In this document: piece by piece, positions 11,207-21,472 of the stretch
How positions within the stretch are numbered: position 1 is the stretch's first letter
Layout of the letters: the number at the start of each line of letters is the position of its first letter
Assembly: GCA_947311845.1 (NCBI GenBank)
Contig: CAMZMU010000048.1
Span: forward strand, 24,260,431-24,324,430
Origin: Poa pratensis
Taxonomy: Eukaryota > Streptophyta > Magnoliopsida > Poales > Poaceae
Length of the DNA stretch: 64,000 bases
Reading direction: 5' to 3'
Made by a program: the position numbers and the translations under genes
Notes under the pieces: generated by a model
Databases searched by the model: none
The model's input: only the letters and a program-made list of their open reading frames with translations
Told to the model about the DNA's origin: nothing

Positions 11207-12531
11207 ATGGCTAGAAGAGTTAATGTCACAGCTTCTATCGGAGAAGCCATACAGTTGGTGAATGTGGAGATGACTGCAGAAGACTTTGCAAAGTGGCAGC
11301 AATTCAAGAGAATGAACTTGAATAAGAAATCTTCAATAGAGACACCCACCACATCAGCTTTTATCGCCTCTACTAATTCTGGTGGTAATGTTTCCAAAGC
11401 TGTGAGGAACAACCAGAGTGTTGTGCCATGGTTAATTGACTCTGGTGCATCAAGACATATGGTGGGGTCTTACAAGGAATTCTCAAAGTATGTTCCTAAT
11501 GTGACAGGAGAGGGTGTGAAGTTAGCAGATGGTTCTACTCGAGCTGTTATGGAGACAGGGGTGGTTGTGTGTGGATCTGATATGCCTTTATCATCCGTTT
11601 TGCATGTTCCATCATTCCCAATAAACCTAATGTCCATTAGTTGCATTACGAAAGAGCTGAATTGTGCTGCTATTTTTTACCCAACATGGTGCTTATTTAT
11701 GGAAATTGGGACTAGAAGAGAACTTGGGAGGGGGAGCATGCATGATGGATTATATTACCTGGACAAGGATATATCTCCTATGGTGGCAGCTGCTCTATCC
11801 TATTCTCCATTGGGCGAAGTTCTGCTCCTACACCATCGACTAGGGCACATGCCCTTCGGTAATATGAATCAACTTTATCCTAGTCTCTTCATTAAGATTA
11901 ATAAGGAGAAGTTGGTGTGTGATGCTGCCAATATGGCAAACAAACTCGAAGTTCCTATGTGCTGTCCAATAACCGCAGCAGTGTGCCCCTCGAGACCATT
12001 CACTCAGATGTGTGGGGTCCTAGTGGAGTTTCATCCCTAAATGGTTATCGCTCATTTGTGACCTTTATTGATTGTTGTACTAGGGTCAATTGGGTTTATG
12101 TGTTGAGGAACAAGAATGATGTGTTTGAATGTTTTGTTGATTTTCATAATATGATCAGGACACAGCATAATGCATGTATGAAAATATTTCGAACTGATAA
12201 TGGCACAGAGTATGTGAACAAGGAATTTGATGAGTACTTGTCCAGTTTTGGAATTATTCATCAGACAACTTGTCCAGGTACTTCAGAGCAGAATGGCTTG
12301 GCTGAAAGGAAGAATAGACATCTTTTGGAGGTAACTCGCTGCCTGATGATAGCTATGAATGTACCTAAATTTTTATGGAGTGAGGCAGTAATGGCGTCTG
12401 CCTATCTAATTAACAGAATGCCATCAAGGATGCTGAATAGTAAAACACCCATAGAATGTTTGACTGGAAAAAATTCTTATATAGTTCGACCAAAAGGTTT
12501 TTGGGTGTGTGTGTTTTGTGAAAGACTATAG
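11207..12531 (+). pseudogene. Copia protease and integrase region
   Basis: The first ORF (11207-12040) contains the aspartic protease motif WLIDSGASRHMV and a degenerate GAG-pre-integrase HHxxGH segment (LLLHHRLGHM). After a frameshift, the second (11959-12531) carries the integrase core: SDVWGP, RTDNGTEYVN and TSEQNGLAERKNRH, with the D, D and E of the DDE triad visible. The second CxxC of the zinc finger region is degraded. A further frameshift follows at about 12510. No gag domain precedes the protease. Confidence 0.85.
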
Positions 12532-14856
12532 ACCATCTGTTGGAAAGTTAGATCCCAGATCTTTGAAATGCATATTTGTTGAATATTCAGGAAAACAAAA
12601 AGGATATAAATGCTGGTGTCCCACTGAAAAGAGGATGTTTGTGAGTATGGATGTAGTATTCAAGGAACATGAATCATATTATGGTGAGCCAACTGACCTT
12701 GTTGATGTGTTCCCTGAATTATTTAATGATGATGTTTCGTATACAGATTATGAGACGGGGGGAGATGAAGTACAAGAGGACAATGGTACAGAATTGGAAA
12801 ATATGATAGTTGGAGAAATTCCAGTAGGTGGGGCTCATGATCATGGAAATGGTGGTATGTCAGAAATAGAACGAGAGCATGGGGAGTCACAAGGTGCACC
12901 TGATGAAACAATACGGTGGCCAAGGCCTAATGAGGAACAACAGTTACAAGTTTATACACGAAGACATAGAGTTAGTAAGGAACAAGTGCAAGGGGAGGAA
13001 ATCAATTCACATGGACATGTCATTGAAGCCCAAGAGCAACACACATTAGACAATGAGCAAGAAGCTACAGTCGCACATGGTTCAGCTCCATAATCTCCTT
13101 CTCAACAACAAATATCAAGTCCAGCCCCTTCAAGTAATGATATACATTCGCTCCTTCATGATGATCTCGATCTCCCAATTGCTCAGAGGAAACCTACCCG
13201 GTCCACTGCTGGGAAGTTGCCTCCTAAGCTTGCTTTGTATGATGTCTCCAACTATGTTTCGTATACTTCAATTGGCTCACAGTATAAATCTTTTGTAGCT
13301 GCTCTCGATTCTGCAGTCCCTATTCCTCATGATTGGAAAGAGGCGAAACAACATCCGGTCTGGAGAACATCTATGCTAGAGGAGATGGAGGCACTTGATA
13401 AAAATAATACTTGGGTACTTACTTCTGTCCCTCCAAATAAGAAAGTGGTAGGGTGCAAATGGGTATTTGCAGTGAAACAAAATTCAGATGGTAAGATAGA
13501 GAGGTACAAGGCCAGATTAGTGGCCAAAGGATATTGCCAAACTTACGGGGTGGATTATAATGAGACTTTTGCACTTGTGGCAAAAATGAATACAATTAGA
13601 ACCTTAATCTCAATAGCTGCTAATTACAATTGGAAACTGCTTCAGTTAGATGTTAAAAATGCATTTCTTCATGGAGACCTTGAGGAGGAGGTATATATGG
13701 AAATCCCCCCATGTTTTAGTAGTAAAGAAACCGAGGGGAAGGTATGCAGACTAAGAAAGTCACTTTATGGACTTAAGCAGTCACCACGGGCTTGGTTTGG
13801 AAGATTCCGAAAGGAGATTTGTTCAATGGGTTACCAACAGAGCAATGCTGATCATACTCTTTTCTTTAAACATTGTCATGGGAAAATTACACTGTTGGTT
13901 GTCTATGTTGATGATATAGTCATTACAGGTAATGACGAGGAGGAGATGTCACGTCTTAAGAAGATGTTGTCAAGATCATTTGAGGTCAAGGATCTGGAAA
14001 CCTTCATTACTTTCTTGGAATTGAAGTGGCCTACAGTGCTCAAGGTATTTATCTATCACAACAGAAATATGTTCTTGATTTACTTGCAGAAATAGGGATG
14101 CTAGATTGTAGACCTGCATCCACACCCATAGAACAAAATCATCGCACTATCGCAGAATCTGGTGACCCGGTAGACAAATATAAATATCAAAGACTTGTGG
14201 GATGGTTGATATATCTATCACACACTAGACCGGACATTGCATATTCTGTAAGTGTTGTCAGTCGGTATATGCATGATCCTCGTACCAGCCATCTAAATGC
14301 CGTGAATCAAATCCTAAGATATCTTAAGGGTTGTCCTGGAAAGGGGATTCTGTTCTCTAGAAATGAAAATTTGAATGTAGAAGGGTATACAGATGCAGAT
14401 TGGGCTGGTTGTTTAGACGACCGAAAATCTACATCAGGTTACTGCATTTTTCTGGGAGGCAATCTTGTTAGCTGGAGGAGTAAGAAACAAAGCGTCGTGT
14501 CAAGATCAACTGCAGAGGCTGAATTTAGGTCCATGGCATCTGGGTTATGTGAACTGATTTGGCTAAGGATATTGCTGATGGAGCTTAGATTGTTTAATAA
14601 TTCTCCTCTTCGGTTATATTGTGACAATCAAGCCACAATCAACATTGTGAACAATCATGTTCATCATGATAGAACTAAGCACATCGAGATAGACCGGCAC
14701 TTCATTAAGGAAAAAATAGAGGAAGGAGTAATTCAAATCTGTTTTGTTAAATCTAGAGATCAACTAGCTGATGTATTAACAAAAGGGGTTTGTAATATTA
14801 CTTTCATGAGAATCTGTAGCAAGATGGGGCTTATAGATATTTTTGCCCCATCTTGA
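12509..14856 (+). pseudogene. Copia reverse transcriptase and RNase H region
   Basis: The segment continues integrase C-terminal sequence (KCIFVEYSGKQKGYKCW), has a TAA at 13091-13093, then resumes in the same frame. RT motifs are WKEAKQHPVWR, GCKWVFAVKQ, LDVKNAFLHGDL, SLYGLKQSPRAW and the catalytic YVDDIVITGND (about 13903). A frameshift at about 14030 leads to the RNase H part (YTDADWAGCLDDRKSTSGYC; VSRSTAEAEF; YCDNQATINIV; HIEIDRHFIKEK), ending at 14856. Typical copia pol, non-functional as it stands. Confidence 0.9.
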
Positions 14857-14863
14857 GGGGGAG

Positions 14864-14989
14864 TGTTGGAGTCCTTGTGTGTAAATTTAGAAACGTGTAA
14901 GGACTGAAATGTAACTTGCCTTGTATTTATCAGATATGGTAGAAGGTAATAGACGAGTGAGCTTCCAGAAAATTCTCCAATTAACAACA
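14864..14989 (+). repeat. Copia 3' LTR
   Basis: Its right end abuts TSD GTTGC and then CTATTGCAG, the acceptor of separase exon 14. Any splicing at 15004 must now take its branch point and pyrimidine tract from this LTR. Confidence 0.93.
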
Positions 14990-17900
14990 GTTGCCTATTG
15001 CAGCAAGAACCTTGGGAGCTCAGGGTGGAAAACATGGAGCTCATGAAGTTCATAGTATCTACTGGCAGTGCATATCATTGTTGTATTTCAGATCTCTTCC
15101 TCAAGGTTGTTATAGAACATATGGGCCTCATTTAATTGAACTGATCATGAATGAAAATACTGGTGATTTTCTTTCTTTAGAGCGTGCAGAAATACTATGT
15201 AGTATGAGTTCCTTTTTGCTGAAGGGTGTCCTTTCAGAACAGTCAAGGTTTGTCTCATCAACTCCCAGTTGTGCATTTCACATGCAGAACATTCTGATCG
15301 TAGCATTTCACGACCCTTGCTATAACTGTCATCATTTCATCACTATCTGCAGCTTCTGTAGTGTACAAATTTCTGATGTTGTTTCATGGTTGCTGAAAGC
15401 TTTTGTGCTATCTGGAGAGAGTCCTTCACTTCTCCAAGAGGTTTGTGATATCCTTCAGTCATGTGCTCTTGTAATTTTAAATGCTTAGTGCGTATATCTA
15501 TTCTACCTTTTTGTGAGTTGCTGCTGAAGTAAGCCTATTTTTTTTTCCTTTTGTGGCTCCTGTGTTGAAATGCAACTCCCCTGTTGCAGGTTTGCAGGCT
15601 ACTTACATGCATATTCTTACGATCAACTATAGATTCCACGGTCCAATTACCTTTGTGTTCCAAGAGATCTCTCTCTTTGAATCATTGGGCCGCGTACTTT
15701 CACCAAACTTCTGTTGGAACTTATCTCAATTGCCATTACCTTGCAAGCTCACAAGCATTGCCCAGAAAAACAGAAACGAAGGTTTGTACCATTCTAAGTT
15801 CACACACGGATTAAATAGTAGCACTCTTCATTTTTCTAATAATTTCCCCTTTGCGTTTTTAGGGTGTCACTGAAGATTTCGCAGACAAGACAGATGAGGT
15901 TCCAAAGTTTCCAAGGTTTAAACTTTTAAATATTTATTTTGCTGATTTATTGTTTCATATGTTGTATGTACATTCATAATTAGACTACAATTTCAATATT
16001 AGGTTTTCATCGGCAGACAAGGAACATCTTGAAAAGCATGTAATTGAATTCTTCCATGAACTTCCTGATGTACCAATTGTGTGCATTAGTATGCTTGGAG
16101 GTGATATTGTGAATGTTCTTGGGGAAACACCTTTTCTCCCTTCCCCTTTCCCTGCTTGGATGTTGATCTCAAGGTTTGATTCAACAAACAAGCCTACCAC
16201 GATGCTTCTACCAGTGGATCCTATTTCGAAAGGTGTGTAGATTTCCTGTTGTGATTGCATACTGTACTATAAGTTGATATTGGGTCTCTTGCACTTTTTA
16301 TTCACATGTTTATTGTTTGACAGAAGCAGAGAATGGAGACTCTTCTATCAAAGAACTGGATAATCCAACTAGAACTTCAGATAAGAAATGGAAGTGCCCT
16401 TGGAGCTACACTATGATAGACTATGTGGCTCCAACTTACAAAAAGCTACTTGAGGATAACTTTAGATCCCTCTCTGGTGCGACCCACATTCCAAAGGATG
16501 GACAAGCAAATGCCATAAGGTGGTGGTCAGATAGAATGAAGCTTAACGATGACCTTGATGAGATACTGGAGTAAGATTTCTTCTGTCTGTTATACGTAAA
16601 GCTATAAATATTTTACAACGATACTCTAGATATCTTGCTCAATACATTTGAAAAGTTATGTTTTCATGATAAGATTATATTTCAATAATCAGTTTTCCTT
16701 TGTTCTGACATCTTCATGGTTTTGAACAGAAATATCGAAGAATTATGGCTAGGACCCTGGAAATGCCTTCTGTTGGGCCACCAGTTAGCTGACCAACATA
16801 GCGAGGCAGTGCTGGAAAATCTAATCACTGGTCTAGAGTCAGAAAAACTTAAATTAGATCCAGCACTCATCAAGGTCATCCTTGGTGGGGTTGCATCAGT
16901 GGATGAATTGAAAGAATGTGTTTCTCAACTTATATCATATAAAAGTTACTTTGGCAGGGGAGGGTGTTGCGGAAGAGATGGACTTAGAGCCTTCTCTTGC
17001 CAGACTGATGCTGAATCTCTGGTGACCCTCGAGCATTTATGCAATGGTATAGTGGATGAGCTACCTGATCCTGTTGATAGAAATCCGGTCATTTTAGTCC
17101 TGGATACTGATGTGCAGGTGAGCAACATGATATCCTTATTGTTGTCTATTTCTTCTGTTATTCAAAAGGTCCTTTTAGCTCTGCGTTATAAGTTTTGATG
17201 GATGTTCTGCTTTGCTGATTAGCTGCTGGAAGGATAATTACCGTGAATGTTGTGTCATCTGCATCTAGCCTGACGTGCTCTAATGTAATTCATTTTTGTG
17301 ATAAATAATTAAACAATGGATGAAATTAATACTGTAGGGCTAGATCTTCCATAGGTAAAGTCAGTCATCTTAGGATGTATGTTGCTTGGGTACAACCCAT
17401 ACTGTATGCTTGAAGTTACTGCATCATTCTCAAAAGGATAGGTTGTACTGCTAGATTTCCTGTATTGTTTGTCTACCAATATTGCCAGTAGCAGCTTTTT
17501 ATGATGCCCATCATATATCTTCTTCAACCTCTACGTAAAATGGCTGAATGCAGATGCTTCCTTGGGAGAACTTGCCTGCTTTAAGGAATCTAGAAATATA
17601 CCGCATGCCATCAATGAGAAGCATATTTCTAGCATTGACTAGAAGCACTAATCATCACAAAGATGTCAGTGCCATGGCCCCTCCTTTTCCTGTTATTGAC
17701 CCTTTCGATGCATTCTATGTGTTGAATCCTAGTGGTGATTTGATCAGCACACAAGAAGAATTTTATCAGCTGTTTACAAACTATGAGTGGAAGGTAACGA
17801 TGATGTCCTTACTCTTGTTCAAACAACCTTTTGCTCACTGTGTATATTGCAAAAGAAGAATTCAAATACATGTGTTGTATAAAACAAAACGTGGTTTGGC

Positions 17901-18064
17901 AGGCAGAAGTGGTAAACTTACTGATCTCTTTACACTCCAGAAATGATAAATATAAATGGCTAGGCCATGAATCCAAGAATGATGCAAGCTTTGTTAAAGG
18001 ATAAATTTGGATTATTCTTAAAATAACCACCAGCATATAATTGTGATGCATTGGTGGCATGCAG

Positions 18065-18151
18065 GGAAATGCTGGGGATGCCCAACAGCTGAAGAGCTCG
18101 TCTTGGCCCTGAGGAATCATGATCTTTTTCTCTACTTTGGACATGGAAGTG
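18065..18151 (+). pseudogene. ESP: separase exon 22, catalytic His exon, frameshifted
   Basis: The exon encodes [22 protein letters not shown], with the catalytic His codon at 18142-18144. The preceding exon (17554-17793) is exactly 80 codons and ends in phase 0, and the following exon needs phase 1. The exon therefore should be 88 nt but is 87. Read in the incoming frame it hits TGA at 18110 (SSSWP-stop) before the His. One base is missing near 18071-18090, close to a CCC run. Confidence 0.8.
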
Positions 18152-18673
18152 GTAATGCACTATGATTTGATTGTTTTTTCATTTTGTTGACTTTTGCGTT
18201 ATGTGCCTGTGTCGGAGTCATTTGAACTTGGACAGCTTCAGCCTTTGAAGCTATCTAAGCGTAGTTCACTGGTACCATAATATCCACCTTACAGGATACA
18301 AATAGCACTTGCTAAAAGAACACTCTGATTGTCTATTACAATCTGCTTTCGGCATAGCTACCCTTGTGAATTTAATTTTTACAAAATGCTCACTCACTTT
18401 TATTGAAAGCTTCCATGGGAACATTAACTAGATGGCACCATAATTTTAGGCTATAAAACTTATCATTTATAGTAGTAGTGGCATATGTATCAGTAGAAAC
18501 TACTGCTTGTGATGCTAGTGCCAACTAATGTCTCAAGTTCATGCTATTTCTGTCTAGGAATATGAACTCCAACTACTAAGAAGTAAGAAATGTCCACTAT
18601 TCATATACTTGTTAAAAACTGGTAGCTCAGGTAGGTACCTGTTGTACTAACACGGCTAGTCACAATGTTGCAG

Positions 18674-19197
18674 GAAGTCAGTATGTCTCTGGAAAGAAAA
18701 TTGAGAAATTAGATAACTGCGTAGCTGCTCTTCTTATGGGTTGCAGTAGTGGGACACTTCATTGCAAAGGAGGTTATGCTCCTCAAGGGGCACCTTTGTC
18801 TTATTTATTTGCTGGTTCTCCTTCCGTCATTGCAAATCTCTGGGATGTCTCGGATAAAGATATCGATCGATTTAGTAAATCATTGCTCAATTCATGGTTG
18901 CAAGAAAATTGTAAGTCCAACAAGAATTGCCCTGAATGTTGTGGCCCACTAACACAAGAATTTGAGTCCATGACCATTGCTGTAAAGGATAATGGTAGGC
19001 CAAAACGAAAAGGTACACGACGAGGTCAGAAGCAGCAACAGACAGCGGAGATAGATGGCAGTAGTAATTGCTGTAATTGCAGGCACAGGCGAATAGCTTC
19101 GCATATAAGTGAAGCTAGGCGTGCTTGCAGGCTTCCGCTTATGATCGGCGCATCTCCTGTTTGTTACGGTGTGCCTACTATCATCAGGAAGAAGTAA
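18674..19197 (+). pseudogene. ESP: separase last exon, catalytic Cys
   Basis: The acceptor TTGCAG at 18668-18673 is followed by GSQYVSGKKIEKLDN, then ALLMGCSSGTL with the catalytic Cys codon at 18742-18744. YAPQGAPLSYLFAGSPSVIANLW follows, all hallmarks of the separase active site in clan CD proteases. The frame is open to a TAA at 19195-19197 (IIRKK-stop). The last about 80 codons carry a cysteine-rich, basic segment (CPECCGP, NCCNCRHRR) and the conserved-looking end GASPVCYGVPTIIRKK. Confidence 0.85.
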
Positions 19198-19745
19198 TGG
19201 TCTGCGCTCCTTTAATGGGAGGTGATTGGTGATTGGCTGCTGCAGTTGTGGGCTTTGAGCCATTGATTCCGATTCCAGCTGCACGGTACCGACGGGAAGT
19301 GCCATGATAGGCATGGCATTGCACAGGCTCAAATGTGCCCATGACATGTTTATGCTGTCGTTTGTACTTAACGCAGCAAATGCAGAAGTAACAAGATGAT
19401 GCCCTGGATCCATTGTTGTACTAGAGGAGAGCACTAGCCGTCGATTATGATGTGATTCAGTGCACCAAAGGTACATAATACGAGTAAAAATTGTTATTAT
19501 CATACATGTGGTTCAAAATGTAATTCCGAGCACATATGTTGCCGTACAGTTGGTCCCTAAAGCTCAAAGCTGACAAGGTAACTAGCAAACTATACACTTA
19601 TTCCGTCTAGGCGTTTAACATGTGGTTTGATCCGTCTAGGCGTTTTTCATGTCTTTGTTTTTGTTCTCGTAATTCCAGGCGTTATTAGATGTTTTATCCT
19701 GTCGATACATGCACTACTAACTAATGTTTGTTATTAAATTTTGTA
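19198..19745. other. separase 3' flank, no gene
   Basis: Probable 3' UTR and intergenic DNA. A short direct repeat CCGTCTAGGCGTTT occurs twice within 40 bp near 19603-19646. No clear polyadenylation signal or coding region was identified. Confidence 0.4.
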
Positions 19746-20583
19746 GAATGCACTATTACTTCCGAAATGCCTCCCCTTACCAACTCTGGAGTAGGTCATT
19801 TGTTTCAGACAGTGGTAATGAAAGCAGACTTCTAGTTTATGTTCAACACTGTAAAATTGTTCCTGGCAATATGCTAATTGATTCTTGTTGTTTCTTCTGC
19901 AGGAGATAAGTTTGAAGCTGTTGTTCCTTTCATGTGTGAACCTGTAGCTGATGGTACTCTTGCAACTTTCTTAAAGAGTATGCTCGCTGGTGACAGAGTT
20001 GTGGCAGTGAAGGTCATTCATATTCTTCTGTTAAGACATCTTCAATACAGAACCTGGTGACAGAGGCTGATGAGGCAAGGTCATTCATATTCTTCTGTTA
20101 ACACATCTTCAGTAGCCCAGATTGAAAGTTTGAAACTGATAAGGTATTGGTGTCTTTTTTATCACTTTTGGTTCTATTCTGAATAGGTGTCGAAGCGAGT
20201 GCTTGTGTAATATTAGCTGTATTCCAGGTCACCTAGTCCTGAAGCTGGTGTTCTTGAATAGATGGATCGTTTTTCTCCTTTTGACTTTCATTTGCTCTTC
20301 TTATCATGGTTTACCTTTACTGGTAGTGTAGCAAAAATGCTGAATTTCTTAATGTCATTATTTTTCAGTATATTGCTAGTGAAGGTTCTACAGTTACTCC
20401 AGGCACCATAGTTGCTATTGTTTCGAAGTCTGAAGCACCGGCTGAAACACATGTTGCCTCATCTGAGGAGGCAACCCCAAAAGAATCACCTCGAGCAAAA
20501 GTTGAAGAGAAAATACTGAACTTTGGAACCAGAATATCGCCCAAAATCATGACTAGGCGAGGAATAATGAAACGGAAGTGGAG
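19746..20583 (+). pseudogene. 2-oxoglutarate dehydrogenase E2 fragment (lipoyl region)
   Basis: The dihydrolipoyl succinyltransferase subunit carries the swinging lipoyl arm of the mitochondrial 2-oxoglutarate dehydrogenase complex. Recognisable exon remnants are 19746-19814 (presequence end, SPYQLWSRSFVSDSG), 19903-20012 (DKFEAVVPFMCEPVADGTLATFLK), a scrambled block 20041-20145 containing PGDR, EADEA and an AQIE...TDK remnant, and 20369-20583 (YIASEGSTVTPGTIVAIVSK followed by a Pro/Glu linker). The IETDK lipoyl-lysine motif is broken by an 8-bp duplication (AGTTTGAA). A 33-bp sequence is directly repeated at 20011 and 20077. The catalytic acyltransferase domain is absent. Introns are retained, so this is a duplicated or captured genomic fragment rather than a retrocopy. 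Confidence 0.7.
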
Positions 20584-20586
20584 CAT

Positions 20587-21472
20587 GTACTGTTTATTCC
20601 TATATTATACTTCAACAAACAATAGATTCATTATCAGTGTTATTGCATGAACTTTACAGTATAATGCTAACTATGTGCAAGAATCAAGATACTTTAAGAT
20701 ATGATATACACATCAAGAGTGACCGATCAATTGGCTAATCAGTAGTATTAGTATCCATGTCCATACAAGTGCACGTGGTGAACATGTGCCTGATCATATG
20801 GACAGCTAGCTTCTTGCCATGCATAACGTCATGAAGGATTGCTTGCTCTTTTTTTTTACAAGATGGATGATTTTTTGTTGATGCATAATGTCACGAACAA
20901 AGGACAAACAAAAGAACATTGTACAAAGTTGAGACTTGAATCATGGAACATCATCTGTAATTGGAAACCAAGAAGTTTACTCTGAACCAAGTTCTACGGA
21001 TTGAATAGCATGCTTAACTCAACAATCTGATACTCCTTTGTGGAGACAGCCTGTATATTTTCAGGAGTTAGAAAAGAAAGTTATTTCTCTATTGCTTCAT
21101 CTGTGTCTGCTAAGTTCCAGAAACCAGCATTCACCTCAGGAACATTACAGCATTGAAAATCGGTGCAGCTCATTTCAGTGACATAACAAAACTGAGAAAG
21201 TGAGAATCATGCTAGACGCCCAGATGCCTAGGCGCTGAAAAATCTTTGGCCTGTGTTCGAGAAAAAATGGCGTCTTCCGCACTAAGCAAACTGCACGCTG
21301 GAGTTAGCAGCTGTGAGACTGAGGAGCCCACGGGCTGAGAGGTCGCCGGCGCCGATGACTTTCTGATGGACCTCCGACCGATCCACTTTTCCATTCTTAC
21401 CACCCAGATCACGGCTGAGGGGAAGGAGCGGGCAAGGGCGCTGCTCCCAGACGATGGGCACAACGCCGGGGT
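20587..21472. other. intergenic, anonymous gene-like tail
   Basis: No recognised gene. The part next to the hAT element (21240-21470) is GC-rich and open on the - strand (for example FPSAVIWVVRMEKWIGRR). It could be the end of the anonymous - strand fragment that continues at 24911-25039 and 45635-45830, but no known protein is recognisable. Confidence 0.25.

Larger units (their letters stand above)
10419..14989 (+). mobile_element. Copia LTR retrotransposon, complete but coding-defective
   Basis: Two 126-bp LTRs (10419-10544, 14864-14989; TGTTGGAG...AACAACA) differ at two positions and are flanked by TSD GTTGC (10414-10418, 14990-14994). The PBS TGGTATCAGAGC (10545-10556) matches initiator tRNA-Met, and the polypurine tract GAGGGGGAG precedes the 3' LTR. 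The order protease, integrase, RT, RNase H is that of Ty1/copia. Gag is absent: about 660 bp of non-coding sequence separates the PBS from the first ORF. The polyprotein has at least three frameshifts and one stop. It sits in a separase intron in sense orientation. Confidence 0.95.
3182..19197 (+). pseudogene. ESP: separase (peptidase C50), TE-disrupted gene
   Basis: Separase cleaves the kleisin subunit of cohesin at anaphase onset. Exons deduced from GT/AG sites and phase: 3182-3846, 3926-4103, 4200-4294, 5921-6117, 6203-6322, 6418-6669, 6766-6876, 6999-7058, 7146-7514, 7600-7689, 7814-8041, 8291-8414, 8492-9179 plus 9770-9960 (one exon split by a solo LTR), 15004-15247, 15353-15440, 15590-15781, 15863-15915, 16003-16232, 16324-16570, 16730-17117, 17554-17793, 18065-18151, 18674-19197. 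They sum to about 1,890 codons; Arabidopsis separase is near 2,180, so N-terminal exons may be missing between 4294 and 5921. The C-terminal protease carries the GHGSG and MGCSSG catalytic motifs. Lesions are the solo LTR in an exon, Copia beside an acceptor, a 1-nt loss before the His motif, and a frame break around exons 3-4. Identity is confident; loss of function is inferred from the DNA. Confidence 0.88.
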
